From positions 1 to 45,168 of the forward strand of contig JAJOHG010000209.1 in assembly GCA_021029095.1 (NCBI GenBank): 45,168 nucleotides of DNA, written 5' to 3'. Both the position numbers and the translations under genes were made by a program. This document shows positions 1 to 9,407 of this stretch, piece after piece. The notes beneath the pieces were generated by a model. That model was given only the letters and a program-made list of their open reading frames with translations. It was not told where the DNA came from and searched no databases. This stretch comes from Phellopilus nigrolimitatus. Taxonomy: Eukaryota; Basidiomycota; Agaricomycetes; Hymenochaetales; Hymenochaetaceae. Each line of letters opens with the position of its first letter. The first letter of the stretch is position 1.

Positions 1-2
1 AG

Positions 3-548
3 GCTGCTAAGCACCTGTGTCGTTACCTTCAGGGTACCAAAGACATGAAGTTGACTTATGCGCCTGACAAGAACTCGTCTGAATTGTTCACCACATTCAC
101 TGACGCGGACCATGGAGGAGATGAGGATGATAGGTGCTCTACAAGCGGCCTGGTGGTTAAGATGGGAACTGGTGCTATCAGCTGGGCTAGTCGACTTCAG
201 ACTATTGTCACTCTCTCGACCACTGAAGCGGAATACATCTCTGCTGTCCAGGGTGGTCAGGAGATTATGTGGTTGCGCAACTTGTTCTCAGAATTTGGCT
301 ATGAGTTCAATGCGCCCTCCACACTCTATGTGGACAACCAGTCTGCCCTTGCTGTTGCCAGGAACCCTGAACACCATGGACGGATGAAGCACCTGGACTT
401 GCGGCACTACTGGCTGCGAGATGTGGTCGAGTCAGGTCTTATTGACATTCGCTACCTCCCCACCAAGTCTATGCCGGCTGACATCATGACCAAGGCGCTT
501 GGACGCGTGAAGGTGATTGAGATGCGTGGCATGCTAGGTCTTCTGTGA
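3..548 (+). CDS. Ty1/Copia retrotransposon pol, C-terminal RNase H (partial, enters from left edge)
   Basis: The frame is open from base 3 and ends at a TGA at 546-548, so this is the 3' end of a Copia polyprotein whose start lies outside the window. It shows the end of the reverse transcriptase (HLCRYLQGTKDMKLTY) and a Ty1-type RNase H with its acidic residues in place: TDAD near the start, the TTEAEY motif, and the VDNQSAL motif with the Asp. The HHGRMKHLDLRHYWLRD and PADIMTKAL stretches are typical of the Copia C-terminus. No stop or frameshift is visible in this portion. A purine-rich tract (gatcaggggggagt) follows about 20 bp after the stop, as expected just before a 3' LTR. Family assignment is secure; activity cannot be judged from one end. 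Confidence 0.93.
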   Translation, partial: AAKHLCRYLQGTKDMKLTYAPDKNSSELFTTFTDADHGGDEDDRCSTSGLVVKMGTGAISWASRLQTIVTLSTTEAEYISAVQGGQEIMWLRNLFSEFGYEFNAPSTLYVDNQSALAVARNPEHHGRMKHLDLRHYWLRDVVESGLIDIRYLPTKSMPADIMTKALGRVKVIEMRGMLGLL

Positions 549-573
549 TTGACAGGCATGTCAGATCAGGGGG

Positions 574-905
574 GAGTATTGGATATAGTATGATCTTGGA
601 CACTTTATTTCCTTTTATTATTTTGCGTACCAGGTGACTTGAACTCCTGACTTGTTGTTCTGCGTCACCTGACATGTTGATGTATTATGTAATGCTTCCC
701 TTGAAGCGGCAGAGTCCATGGATGGTGCTCTCTATCTTTTGCACTCATCCATTGGACTCAGGCATGTTTAGTTTCTATAATATATTATCTTTTGCACTCA
801 TCCATTGGACTCAGGTCACTGTCTGTGTTTGTTGTGAGACCACTCTGCCTCACACCAATACCAAGTCAGCACCCACTTTCCGGCCATTGTGCTTTTGGCT
901 CAATT
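574..905 (+). mobile_element. Probable 3' LTR of the Copia element
   Basis: The position right after the polypurine tract at about 562-574 is where a Copia 3' LTR should begin. The segment holds no ORF worth calling. It contains a 30-bp direct duplication (733-762 and 786-815, sharing the core ttgcactcatccattggact), which could be a regulatory repeat or a local duplication. The end near tcaattagtcaca at about 905-912 is a guess, because the 5' LTR is outside the window and no terminal comparison is possible. Confidence 0.5.
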
Positions 906-1269
906 AGTCACATGTAGAAATTGATCCTTCTATTTTTCTTTTGCTTCTTTATTTTGATGCCCGTCGCTGAATTGGGGAAGCGATAACTTTGTTCTGAGGC
1001 TTCTGTGAACTAGCCGAAATGTCCAAATTGATTTGGCGCATGACTTCCACCCCCAACTTGAAATTGCAGCCGTCCCCAGTTGCATCCTCAGGGGCTTGAA
1101 TTAGGAGAATATATTTGGAAACATCATTTGATGTGGTCATGGGTCTTGACATCGCCACCCTCTTTTTAGCTTTGTTCCTGAAGTTTAATTTGCTAAGTCC
1201 CAATTAGGAAAGCATATAGTCTTCTTGATTAAGGATCCTTGATCATCTATCTTGAACCTCAACGACCAT
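906..1269. other. Unassigned sequence between Copia LTR and first foldback element
   Basis: An 84-codon open frame on the minus strand (1203-949, ATG start) is the only notable content. It contains KYILLIQAPEDATGDGCNFK, which I do not recognise. It could be an exon of a decayed gene. No intron signals, promoter or RNA gene are evident. Confidence 0.3.
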
Positions 1270-1309
1270 CACTGCGGGCATCCACTTAAAATTCCCCCAT
1301 GGTGAGTCG

Positions 1310-1480
1310 TAGAGCGTAGCACGACTCCCTGGAACCCGTGGGTATTTGCGACCCGACTCGGACTGCAGATCCGTATTCACGGATCACCCGTGCACGGGTG
1401 ACCCGTGGGAAACGGGTTTTCGCGGGTCCAGGTTGAGAATCTGTGTTTTTTCAAAACCTGCGGGTAATTCACACGGGTTT
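1310..1480 (+). repeat. hAT-1 left terminal/subterminal ACCCGT-rich repeat
   Basis: GC-rich block with repeated acccgtg/cacgggt words, including atccgtattcacggatcacc. It is in the same orientation as the block at 12856-13026 and inverted relative to 4526-4711 and 15150-15325. It matches the left end of hAT-2 over most of its length. Confidence 0.8.
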
Positions 1481-1581
1481 TCAAGGAAAGTGTAGCAAAG
1501 GTACATCTATTTGTATATCATATGTAAGTATGATATGTACATAGCAGGCAAGGGTTCCAAAGGAGTCAGAGATAAATGTGG

Positions 1582-2225
1582 GTATGGCGGATTGGGATGC
1601 CATCGCGCGCTCTACGCGTCTCAACGGCTCTGGCAAATCCAACATCTTGGACGCGATCTGCTTCGTGCTCGGAATCACGAACGTGTCCTCAGTAAGAAAT
1701 ACGCACTGTATGATTCAGATGCGCGCTCAGAACCAGCAGGACCTCATTTACAAGCGTGGTCAGGCCGGGATAACGAAAGCCAGCGTCACGATCGTCTTCG
1801 ACAATTTCAGATCGCGACAAAAGGCCTGTCGGACTGGAGAACTGCAAACAGATCACAGTCACGCGCCAAATAGCTTTGCCTAGCGTTTCCAAGTATTTGC
1901 TCAACGGACACAAGTCGCAGCAGCACACCATCCAGACGCTTTTCCAAGGTGTGCAGCTGAACATCAACAACCCGAACTTCCTTATTATACAGGGCCGCAT
2001 CACGAAGGTAGGCATATTATGATATATACCAACGCTATCTCATCGTCGAACAGGTCTTGAATATGCGACCTCAAGAAATCCTGGGCATGGTAGAGGAGGC
2101 GGCCGGCACACGCATGTTTGAAGAGCAGAAGGACAAGGCCAAGAAGACCATGGGCAAGAAGGAGAAGCGTGTCGACGAAATCACATCCCTGCTCGCTGAA
2201 GAGATCATCCCAAAGCTCGACACAC
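1582..2225 (+). pseudogene. SMC2: SMC2 (condensin ATPase) N-terminal fragment captured in hAT-1
   Basis: SMC2 is the condensin ATPase that compacts mitotic chromosomes. The fragment covers the N-terminal head: [20 protein letters not shown] (Walker A), [50 protein letters not shown] and VLNMRPQEILGMVEEAAGTR, then the start of the coiled coil ending near EEIIPKLDTL. A GT-AG intron is kept at 2008-2053, and a shortened one at about 1692-1718. The first residues of SMC2 are unrecognisable and one extra T near 1805 shifts the frame, so it cannot make SMC2. At about 2225 it runs directly into the tail of the oppositely oriented FCP1-like fragment. Retained introns point to capture of genomic DNA, not a retrocopy. 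Confidence 0.9.
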
Positions 2226-2234
2226 TTACCTCCG

Positions 2235-3410
2235 GCTCCACCTCCCCGTCCGCCTCTTCCACAAGCGCCAGCGCCTCCTGCGCTTCGTGCGTCTGCGCCG
2301 GCTCCGGCTTTACCTCCACCTGCGCAAACAAAGCGCGCACCTTGAGACGAACGTCGCGCTCGCGCGCTTGCTCTGCATACTCGCGGATGCAGACGTGGCT
2401 GTACGGCTGGAGGTGCGCCTTCGCGGGGGTAGTCGTCAAGGAGAAATGTCGTGTACGCGCTGTGCGGCTCCCGCGGGGGTTCAGCGCTAGGCGCGGAAGT
2501 GGGAGCGTTGGCAGAGGAGGTACTGGGGGTGGAAGAGGCGAGCCCAGGGCTTCGCGAGGTCTTTCGTTGTTTGTGTTTTTTTCGCTAGGGGCAGGTAAGA
2601 ACTAGTTAGAGAACGATAGGGGGAGAAGAAGCGTACATTAGTCGCCATGTGAGAGGCCGAGCGTGTCGCGTGCCCAGACGGCGACGAACCCTTCGTCTGC
2701 GTCGCACGCTGCGGTGCCGGCAAGAGGCACACCGAAGAGCGCGTCAAAGAAGCAGCAGCGCACCCATCTTGTCGATGTTGTGCGGTTGCGCGCTGGAGCA
2801 GACCATCGAGTCGAGCCAACGCGCGCGTGCGCGGCGTGAAGCGGAAGTCGCGCAGCGCGGGCATGTACGGCCGCGGGTGCGGCACGCCGCGCGCGGTGCG
2901 CACAAGGAGCGTGCCATTGAGATCGAGGATGACCAACTTGCGCGGGGCGGATGGGAAGGGCTGGAGGGGAGAGACGCGACCTGGATGTAGTCTGGAGACG
3001 GGGATGACGGGAGGGGCGCGGGCGGGGGTGAGGGCGTAGGTGTGCGGCGGTGTCGAGGCGAGAACGCCGGGCCTGCGAGATAGGTGCTGTATGAGCGCTG
3101 CTGCTGGTAGTTGTGCCTGTAGGCCGACCTGTCATGATAGCCCGCCTCGTAGAACGCAGGCTCGTCGCACGGCTCGCTCGACGCGGAGTAGTACTCGCTG
3201 TACCCAGATTGCAACAAGGACGGCGGCGCGTCGTGCTCGTACGAGTAGTCGCTGTAGCCGTCGCCCCTGCTCGCGTAGTGCTCGCGCTGCCACCGGGCAC
3301 TGCGCGGACTCCAGTGGCCGAAGGCGGGCGCCTGCGCAGCCCAGGCGTCGTTGTGCGGGTCGTCGTAGAAGCGTCCACCGGAGGAGCTGCTGCCCGACGG
3401 AGTGAGATGT
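2235..3410 (-). pseudogene. FCP1-homology (NLI-interacting-factor-like) phosphatase fragment in hAT-1
   Basis: Read on the minus strand this is a fungal FCP1/NIF-type HAD phosphatase. A Tyr/Ser/Pro-rich N-terminal region (about 3410-2960) precedes the catalytic motif KLVILDLNGTLLVR, then HPRPYMPALRDF, WLDSMVCSSAQPHNIDKM, FVAVWARDTLGL, KKTQTTKDLAKPWARLF and, after an intron, KAHLQPYSHVCIREYAEQ. These blocks lie in different frames. Single-base shifts follow FTPRTRA, follow NIDKM, and lie just before KAHLQPY. No convincing start codon exon is present. An intron with a GTACGC donor and CTAG acceptor is retained near 2640-2585. The DLNGT form of the DxDxT motif (second Asp replaced by Asn) is common in this subfamily. 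It is a non-functional captured copy. Confidence 0.85.
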
Positions 3411-3629
3411 CACTCAGCCAGTGCGACCTGGGTCAATGATTAGAGGGGTCGGAAACATCCGAGCACCTTGTTTTATCGACAATGCATCTAGGCACCTGTT
3501 TAATTTATTTTCGCACTTCACAACAAAATAAATATATGGAATGAGAGCCCTCGATGAGTTGGTTCTGCTCGTGCTTTTTTCTTTGCTTAGCACTCCTTGG
3601 AAAAAAAGTTATTGTCTTCCACTTATGTT

Positions 3630-4395
3630 GTAGCTGTATTAGTCAGCCCAACATGTCCCCACCAAAACGCCTGTCTGTTCCCGGCTAATGTGCTCAAATA
3701 AGAGATAGAAAAAGTACAGTTTTCGCGAATTATGTGTACCGGCATAGTAAAGCAATATAAGGTGACGTCGAAAGCGATGATCGCGATCTTCGTCCTATTG
3801 TCATCGTTCGGAATTCTATCGAGCGTCTCGAGTAGTGACCGACAGGCAGTCGCGACTATACCGGTCGAGACAGCGGCATAGATCATGTCAACGAAGAAGC
3901 AGTAAAACACAGGCTGGGGCGGGCGGACCATGTATTCTGTCGGTGCAACGAGTTCGACCAGCTCTGCGCGTGCCCACCTGTCCCTAGTCAAAAATCTGCG
4001 GCACCTCATTGGACATCATGCAAAGCATGCAATACCATTGGTTGCCGCCGTCGATGAACTGCACGAAGGGTTCTGCAACAGCGGCAGCACGAGATGACAG
4101 TGTCGGTGATGCACAGGATCGGAGTATCGCCCTCTTTGAGCGAGTGGTATGGCGTGAGGACGAGTCCAAAAAGCAATTTGGACTTGTTGAGCAGTGCGGA
4201 GGTCGTCAGGACCGCATTGAATGTGCAGCACTGGTAGGGTGGGTCCGCATTTGCGCACGGCGATGGCGAGATGCATGCATTCAGCGGCAAGCGAATCTCA
4301 GGATGCGGCGCGTACAGCTCGTGCAGGTCGGGTGGGGCCGTCAGTAGGTTTGTGGTATACAGTGTGTGGGGATTTTGCTTACTCAAATTGCAGTC
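3630..4395 (-). pseudogene. SEC24: SEC24 (COPII coat) fragment in hAT-1
   Basis: SEC24 selects cargo in COPII vesicles at the ER. The minus strand gives successive SEC24 blocks: PPDLHELYAPHPEIRLPL, ALLNKSKLLFGLVLTPY, the Cys-rich zinc-binding region (CCRCCRT, then FVQFIDGGNQWYCMLC), [18 protein letters not shown] residues ([13 protein letters not shown]), and the start of the trunk domain ([31 protein letters not shown]) running into an intron donor. The N-terminal tail and everything past the early trunk domain are missing. Frameshifts occur inside the zinc region near 4085 and near 3990, with loss of residues. It is a truncated, decayed captured fragment. Confidence 0.9.
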
Positions 4396-4525
4396 TCGCC
4401 CACACAATGCACTCTTCGAAGGTCAATGACTTGTTCTTGACTAAGTAAGAGACGATCTGGGTGCTGTCTGGTATGCCTCCGTGTAGTTTGGCTCAGTAAG
4501 ATAGGAGTTCACGGCTTTGGTTACA

Positions 4526-4711
4526 AAAACCTGTGAAGATCCGCAAACTGACCCTTGACCTCCGTGACCTGCACCCGTGGGTTTTTGGGGACCCGTAGGT
4601 CCGAGTCCGAACAGGTCCGGGTCAAGCCGGGTCCAGGTTGGGAAATTTAAGCCACGGGTGACCCGCCAACAGGTCCGGGTCAACCCGAGGTTCTACTCGT
4701 GCCAGGCTCTA
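4526..4711 (-). repeat. hAT-1 right terminal/subterminal ACCCGT-rich repeat
   Basis: Inverted counterpart of the block at 1310-1480. It carries the words acccgtggg, gggtcaagccgggtcc and gtgacccgccaac, the last shared with the right end of hAT-2 (15150-15325). It ends in ggctcta at 4711, next to the 8-bp target duplication. Confidence 0.8.
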
Positions 4712-4777
4712 GTGAGTCAATTAGTTGTTTTATTTAATTGCAGCTTTCTCCACGCATTATAGTTTAACACTTTTAGA

Positions 4778-5972
4778 CTTGGGTAGTGGCCACTGCTTCG
4801 CATGGCAGGTTACGAGCCCAGGTTAGCTGATGTAATCAATATGTTTTGAATTTCTGAAGAAAGACAAGACATTGTTCATATGATTAGTTGAGTCCTACCT
4901 TCAGGGAGATCAAGGTAACACTCTACTTATAACTCAAGATTTAGTTGGTAAATTATCTTAAAGCACATAAAAAATGCCAACCACAAGTAGTTCCTTTGCT
5001 GAATATTTTTCCAGGAGCATCTCATATCCCTTTACATATCCTATGCTTCAGTTTTGAAATAAACATTTGAATAGGTTGAGTTTAAACTCATTTATAGGGG
5101 AATAAGTACAAAATCTCCACCTTTGCCATATCAACTAGGAATGCTGAAGAATCCGACTAGTAAATAAAGGTGCCAAGATAAGGAGTACAAAATTTCAGAG
5201 CTGCAGTGTGGATAGATAGGTCAGAGTAAACTAAACAATATCTAAGTTTCACAAATAGTGGTGTGAGAAGTGATTACCCAGAATAGACAAAATAAGATTA
5301 AAAGGCTGGTGACCTTGGAAATAAATATCAACGTACCAATGACATCCATTGAAGCCTACGAAAAGATTATGTTGAGCAAAAATAATGCATAATGAATTGA
5401 CTGATCCATTTTAGAACTTCAAAAACATCATCCAAAAGGAGATTCAAAAACACATTCTGGACCCAATACTCAAAAGATCAAAGAGGAGAAAGAGCCACCC
5501 AGAAGGCCTGAAGTAGACCTTTCAGAGAGTACCATCCGCACAGAAGTGTACCGGCTTGGATTTTTCAGAATTTGGTGCATACAGTCTGGAAAGTCTGCAG
5601 GCTGGATAAGCTCAGGACAAATCGTCTCAGGGGTTATTTTTCAGCCCCCAAACCCATCTACTATGCTACATAATCGTGTAGGTATTGTGAGGCGCTTGAG
5701 AACGCAAAAGAAATCATGTTTTTACGTGCAGTAGAAGAATTACTATGCTGAAAATACAAATGAGAATGGTGCTGAGCATGGGGGATTTTCCTAATTTGGT
5801 AACAAGTTTGAGTTTTGTAGTGGTTGTGGCACGGGCGCCGATACCAAAGTACACTCGGGTAACGCAAATTTTGTACACTTTTTGTATTGCCACCAGCTGG
5901 GACCAAATATATGCAAGCACAAAGATAATGACCAGTTAGTAGGACAATCCTTCCTAAAGTCAGGGCTCGTAA
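4778..5972 (+). mobile_element. R3a: copy of the R3 repeat family, inserted in FB-1
   Basis: Starts cttgggtagtggccactgc and ends gggctcgtaac. It is one of three long copies in the window (with 7789-9407 minus and 11913-15531). A short inverted repeat joins the two ends: gttacgagccc close to the start and gggctcgtaac at the end. The copy interrupts the left arm of FB-1, which resumes at about 5973. It has no recognisable transposase or reverse transcriptase. A 62-codon frame at 5546-5734 is conserved in the other copies but may only reflect nucleotide similarity. Class unknown. Confidence 0.75.
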
Positions 5973-6297
5973 CACTTTAATCTAAATTATTCTTTAACTT
6001 TGTTATGCCTTCTCCAAATGATATACTTTAACTTTCTTTTCCCCTTTGTCCACACAAGAAAGGCTTAACAAAGGCATGTTTTCATCAAAGCACCCCTTAA
6101 TATAAGCCTTTTTTGTGGACAAAGGCAAAAAGAAAGTTTAAGTATACTGTGTGGAGAAAGGCTTAAGGAAGTTAAAAATCATTCTGGATAAAAGTGTCCA
6201 AAAGTGTTAAACTATAGTGTGTGAAGAAAGCCACAATTAAATAAAACAACTAATTGACTCACCATGGGAGGATTCTAAGTGGATGCCTGCAGTGCAT

Positions 6298-6627
6298 GTC
6301 GACAACGCCCGGTGCAGCAAACAACAATACTGAGGGTAGGTGACTATTGTATTTATTAATTGGAGTCATGGCTAACTTGAGTCTAACATTTTTCTTCAGG
6401 ACATGAGTTGGAGACAGCGCTTGCAACCATTCAAGAGGCGGTTCAGGTTGTCATAGCGCACACGCTTATCCGAGCCGAGGAGATCGAGTTGACAGAGGCA
6501 GAGATGAGAGCATATCTGACTTTGGGAAAAAGGTGCCAGATGGCTGCAAAGCAGGCCGCAATGTTGGCTACCTTCGCTGAAGAACATGAATTCTGGTGCC
6601 AGCCTTTGCAAGGACCCAAATAACTTT
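6298..6627 (+). other. Unassigned segment with a possible exon
   Basis: After a plausible acceptor (ttcttcag at about 6393-6400) an open frame runs to a TAA at 6621-6623. It encodes about 73 residues including EAEMRAYLTLGKRCQMAAKQ, a likely helical segment. There is no in-frame ATG, so it would be an internal or last exon of a gene whose 5' part is not visible; a possible donor GTAGGTGAC lies near 6339. FB-2 is inserted five bases after the stop. I do not recognise the protein. Confidence 0.35.
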
Positions 6628-7093
6628 CATTGTGGGCATCCACTTAGAATCCTCCCATGGTGAGTTGATTAGTTGTTTTATTTAATTGTGGCTTTCTCCA
6701 CACATTATAGTTTAACACTTTTGGACACTTTTATCCAAATCACTTTTTAACTTTCTTATGCCTTTCTCCAAACAGCATACTTAAACTTTCTTTTTGCCTT
6801 TGTCCACACAAGAACGGCTAAACAAAGGGGTGCTTTGACGAAAACATGCCTTTGTTAAGCCTTTCTTGTGCGGACAAAGGCAAAATGGAAGTTAAAGTAT
6901 ACTGTTTGGAGAAACGGACAAAGGCAAAATGGAAGTTAAAGTATACTGCTTGGAGAAAGGCATAAGAAAGTTAAGAAGTGATTTGGATAAAAGTTTACAA
7001 AAGTGTTAAACTATATTGCATGGGGAAAGCCACAAATAAATAAAACAACTAATCAACTCACCATGTGGGGATTCTAAGTGGATGCCTGCAGTG
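6628..7093. mobile_element. Foldback element FB-2 (466 bp)
   Basis: Ends cattgtgggcatccactt (first bases mutated from CACTG) and gcctgcagtg, flanked by a ttt duplication (6625-6627 and 7094-7096). Nearly the whole element is palindromic: the left arm from gattagttgttttatt is mirrored by aaataaaacaactaatc near the right end. The right arm contains a local tandem duplication of acaaaggcaaaatggaag (about 6894 and 6918), which explains its larger size. Confidence 0.85.
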
Positions 7094-7379
7094 TTTGTAA
7101 CTGCATTTTCATTTATTTATTTATTTTCTGGTTTCTTTTTGTTTCATGATCCTAATCTGGCCCTTTTAGAACGTATTTGGACTTGTTTAGTTAGAATTTG
7201 ATGTATTTGGCATGGTCATTTGATGCACTGAAAAACTGTTCAAGTGTTTATCTTAGATCCATGAATTTATGCATCTTTAGAAATTTGTGACTGATGTGAC
7301 ATGGTAACACTTTTTTCTGTGCTTTATCTGCAGTGTTCTTTGCAGTTGTCGTTCTTCATTCCCCCTCTTTCTTTTGCTA

Positions 7380-7788
7380 TGTCGTCTCCTGTCACTCTTT
7401 TGGATTCAATTCGTCCACAACGCTCTGACCCTCGCCATGCTGAACCTCCTCTTTTTTGTCCTGGGCATCCTCACACTCATGCTCATGAGGTTGCACACGC
7501 TATCCAGGTCAATGTCGCCCCTTTAATCTTTCGTCACATGAGTCTTCCTGAAATGTGGGACCATGAACTTCAGGCTTTTTGTTGCTTGCTTAGCTGCGAG
7601 CCTGATGCTTTTGCATTTATTTCCTTCCTGGTGATATGTTTTCAGGTGGAGGACCTGTTTTGTGCCTGTCGCCGGTGTTCCGCTGAAGAGGATGAGGAGG
7701 AAGTGGTCTTGGTGCGTTGTTGCCCCACCTATCGCCTTCAGAGGACTCTTAATGTATGTTGCTTCTTTTCTTTTCTTTTTCTTTCTTT
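7380..7788 (+). CDS. Unrecognised gene fragment truncated by R3b
   Basis: An open frame starts at an ATG at 7380 (MSSPVTLLDSIRPQRSDPRH) and continues through HAHEVAHAIQ. It then reads either straight on or through a possible intron (gtcaatgtcg to ttttcag, about 7508-7645) into a second block, VEDLFCACRRCSAEEDEEE, to RLQRTLN. A good donor (gtatgttgc) follows at about 7753, and the presumed intron runs into the end of R3b at 7789, so the rest of the gene is lost or displaced. The CxxC pair is suggestive of a metal site but not diagnostic. No family recognised. Confidence 0.4.
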
Positions 7789-9407
7789 GTTACGATCCTG
7801 GAACGTAGTGAAAGATCGTCTTACTATGTTGGCATTACACTGCGGGCATCCACTTAGAATCTCCCCATGGTGAGTTTTATTTAATTGTGGCTTTCTTCAC
7901 ACATTATAGTTTAACACTTTTGGACACTTTTATCCAAATCAATTTTTAACTTTCTTATGCCTTTCTTTGAACAGTATACTTTAACTTTTTTTTTGCCTTT
8001 GTCCACACAAGAAAGGCTTAACAAAGGCATGTTTTTGTCAAAGCACCCCTTTGTTAAGCCTTTTTCGTATGAACAAAGATGAAAAGGAAGTTTAAGTATA
8101 CTGTCTGGAGAAAGGCATAAGAAAATTAAAAAGTGATTTGGATAAAAGTGTCCAAAAGTGTTAAACTATAACGTGTGGAGAAAGCCACAATTAAGTAAAA
8201 CTCACCATGGGGAGATTCTAAGTGGAAGCCTGCAGTGTTATTGTCGTGCTTGCATATATTTGGTCCCAGCTGGTGGCAATACAAAAAGTGTACAAAAAGT
8301 GCGTTAAGCGAGACTACTTTGCGATCAACAACAGTGCCACAGGCACTACAAAACTCGAACTTGTTACTAAATTAGGAAAATCCCCATGCTCAGCACCTTT
8401 CTCTTTTGTATTTTCAGCATGACTTTTGTTCTACTGCACGTAAAATCATGATTTCTTTTGCGTTCTCAAGCACCTCACAATACCTACACGATTATGTAAC
8501 ATAGTAGATGGGTTTAGGGGCTGAAAAATAACCCCTGAGACGATTTGTCCTGAGCTTATCCAGCCTGCAGACTTTGCAGACTGTATGCACCTTATTCTGA
8601 AAAATCCAAGCTGGTCCATTTGTGTACGGATGGTACTGTTGGAAAGGTCCACTTCCATGTATGCCACTTTCTTCTCTTTGACGTGTTGAGTATTGGGTTT
8701 GGAATGTGTCTCTGATTTTCCTGTCGAATGATACATTTGAAGCTGTAAAATGTGTCAGTTAATTCATTGTGCACTTTTTTGGCTCAAGATAAATCTCCAC
8801 CAGGTTTGTATGGATGCCATGAGTACATTTCAATGTATTTCCAATGCCTCCAGCCTCTTGGTCTTATGTTGTCTCTTCTGGGTAGTACCTTCCCACATTC
8901 TTTTTTGTGAACCTTAAATACCATTTAATTTATTTTGGCCCATGTAAGGATGCTGGATGTCTGAAACTTTGTACATCTTATCTCAGTACGTTTCTTTGCA
9001 GGTTGGACATCTTTATATGACTACTATGTATGGCAAGAATTGAGATCTTGTGGCTATATAACAGTAAATGAATTTAAACTGAACCTCTTCAAATGTTTGT
9101 TTCATTATTGAAGTATAGGGTATTCGAAGCGATATCAGATGCTCTTGTAAAAATATTCAGCTAAGGAATTGTTTGTAATTATCAGTTTAGCTTTACACTA
9201 TTTTTCATCTTTGTTTAAAGATTATAAGTTTTCTTTTTTCTATTAAAAGAGAAAAACATCAATAACTACTGAGGATAGTCTCAATACTGGTTATACTGAT
9301 AGCATACAAAGTGTCTCATCCTTTTGTTTTAAACTTCACAATATTCTTATTATTGGGTACCAACCAGGACCGTAACCTGCCATGCGAAGCAGTGGCCACT
9401 ACCCAAG
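7789..9407 (-). mobile_element. R3b: inverted copy of the R3 repeat, interrupted by FB-3
   Basis: On the minus strand it begins cttgggtagtggccactgc (9407 downwards) and ends at ggatcgtaac (7789). It matches R3a and R3c over most of its length. FB-3 (7838-8237 plus TSD tta) is inserted near its end. As in the other copies the inner ends are complementary: gttacggtcctgg at the start and ccaggatcgtaac at the end. The 62-codon frame seen in the other copies is present at about 8620-8446. Confidence 0.75.
7838..8237. mobile_element. Foldback element FB-3 (400 bp) inside R3b
   Basis: CACTGCGGGCATCC start and GCCTGCAGTG end, with a tta duplication on each side (7835-7837, 8238-8240). Both arms lack the same roughly 11 bases that the other copies have next to ggtgag: the left arm reads ggtgagttttattt and the right arm mirrors this as aagtaaaactcacc. 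Confidence 0.88.

Larger units (their letters stand above)
1310..4711. mobile_element. hAT-1: gene-fragment-carrying hAT-like element (3402 bp)
   Basis: The left end is TAGAGCGTAGCACGACTCC and the right end, inverted, is TAGAGCCTGGCACGAGTAG. Both fit the hAT YARNG terminus. The flanks are gtgagtcg (1302-1309) and gtgagtca (4712-4719), an 8-bp target duplication with one difference. The insertion lies inside FB-1, and the intact target is visible in a sister foldback copy at 25181-25602, where gtgagtcg runs straight into attag. About 170-190 bp at each end is rich in ACCCGT/ACGGGT motifs, resembling subterminal transposase-binding repeats. The interior has no transposase but holds fragments of SMC2, an FCP1-like phosphatase and SEC24 with introns. 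It is a Pack-type (transduplicating) non-autonomous hAT. Confidence 0.88.
1270..6294. mobile_element. Foldback element FB-1 (CACTG ends), interrupted by hAT-1 and R3a
   Basis: The outer ends are CACTGCGGGCATCCACTT at 1270 and its inverse ending CTGCAGTG at 6294, flanked by a 3-bp duplication cat (1267-1269 and 6295-6297). When the two inserted elements (1310-4711 with its TSD, and 4778-5972) are removed, the remaining sequence matches the other roughly 400-bp palindromic copies in the window. CACTG termini plus 3-bp TSDs fit the CACTA (EnSpm) superfamily as a non-autonomous foldback MITE. No transposase is present. Confidence 0.85.

Noticed and set aside
1582..2225. Functional SMC2 gene
   Set aside because: Only the N-terminal head is present, the start is missing, one extra T shifts the frame, and it lies inside hAT-1.
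2057..2605. 182-residue plus-strand frame continuing SMC2 as a Ser/Thr-rich protein
   Set aside because: Beyond about 2225 this frame is the shadow of the minus-strand FCP1-like coding sequence.
1270..6294. FB elements as PIF/Harbinger MITEs because some TSDs are TTA
   Set aside because: Other copies have cat, ttt, cta and tat duplications, and the termini are CACTG.
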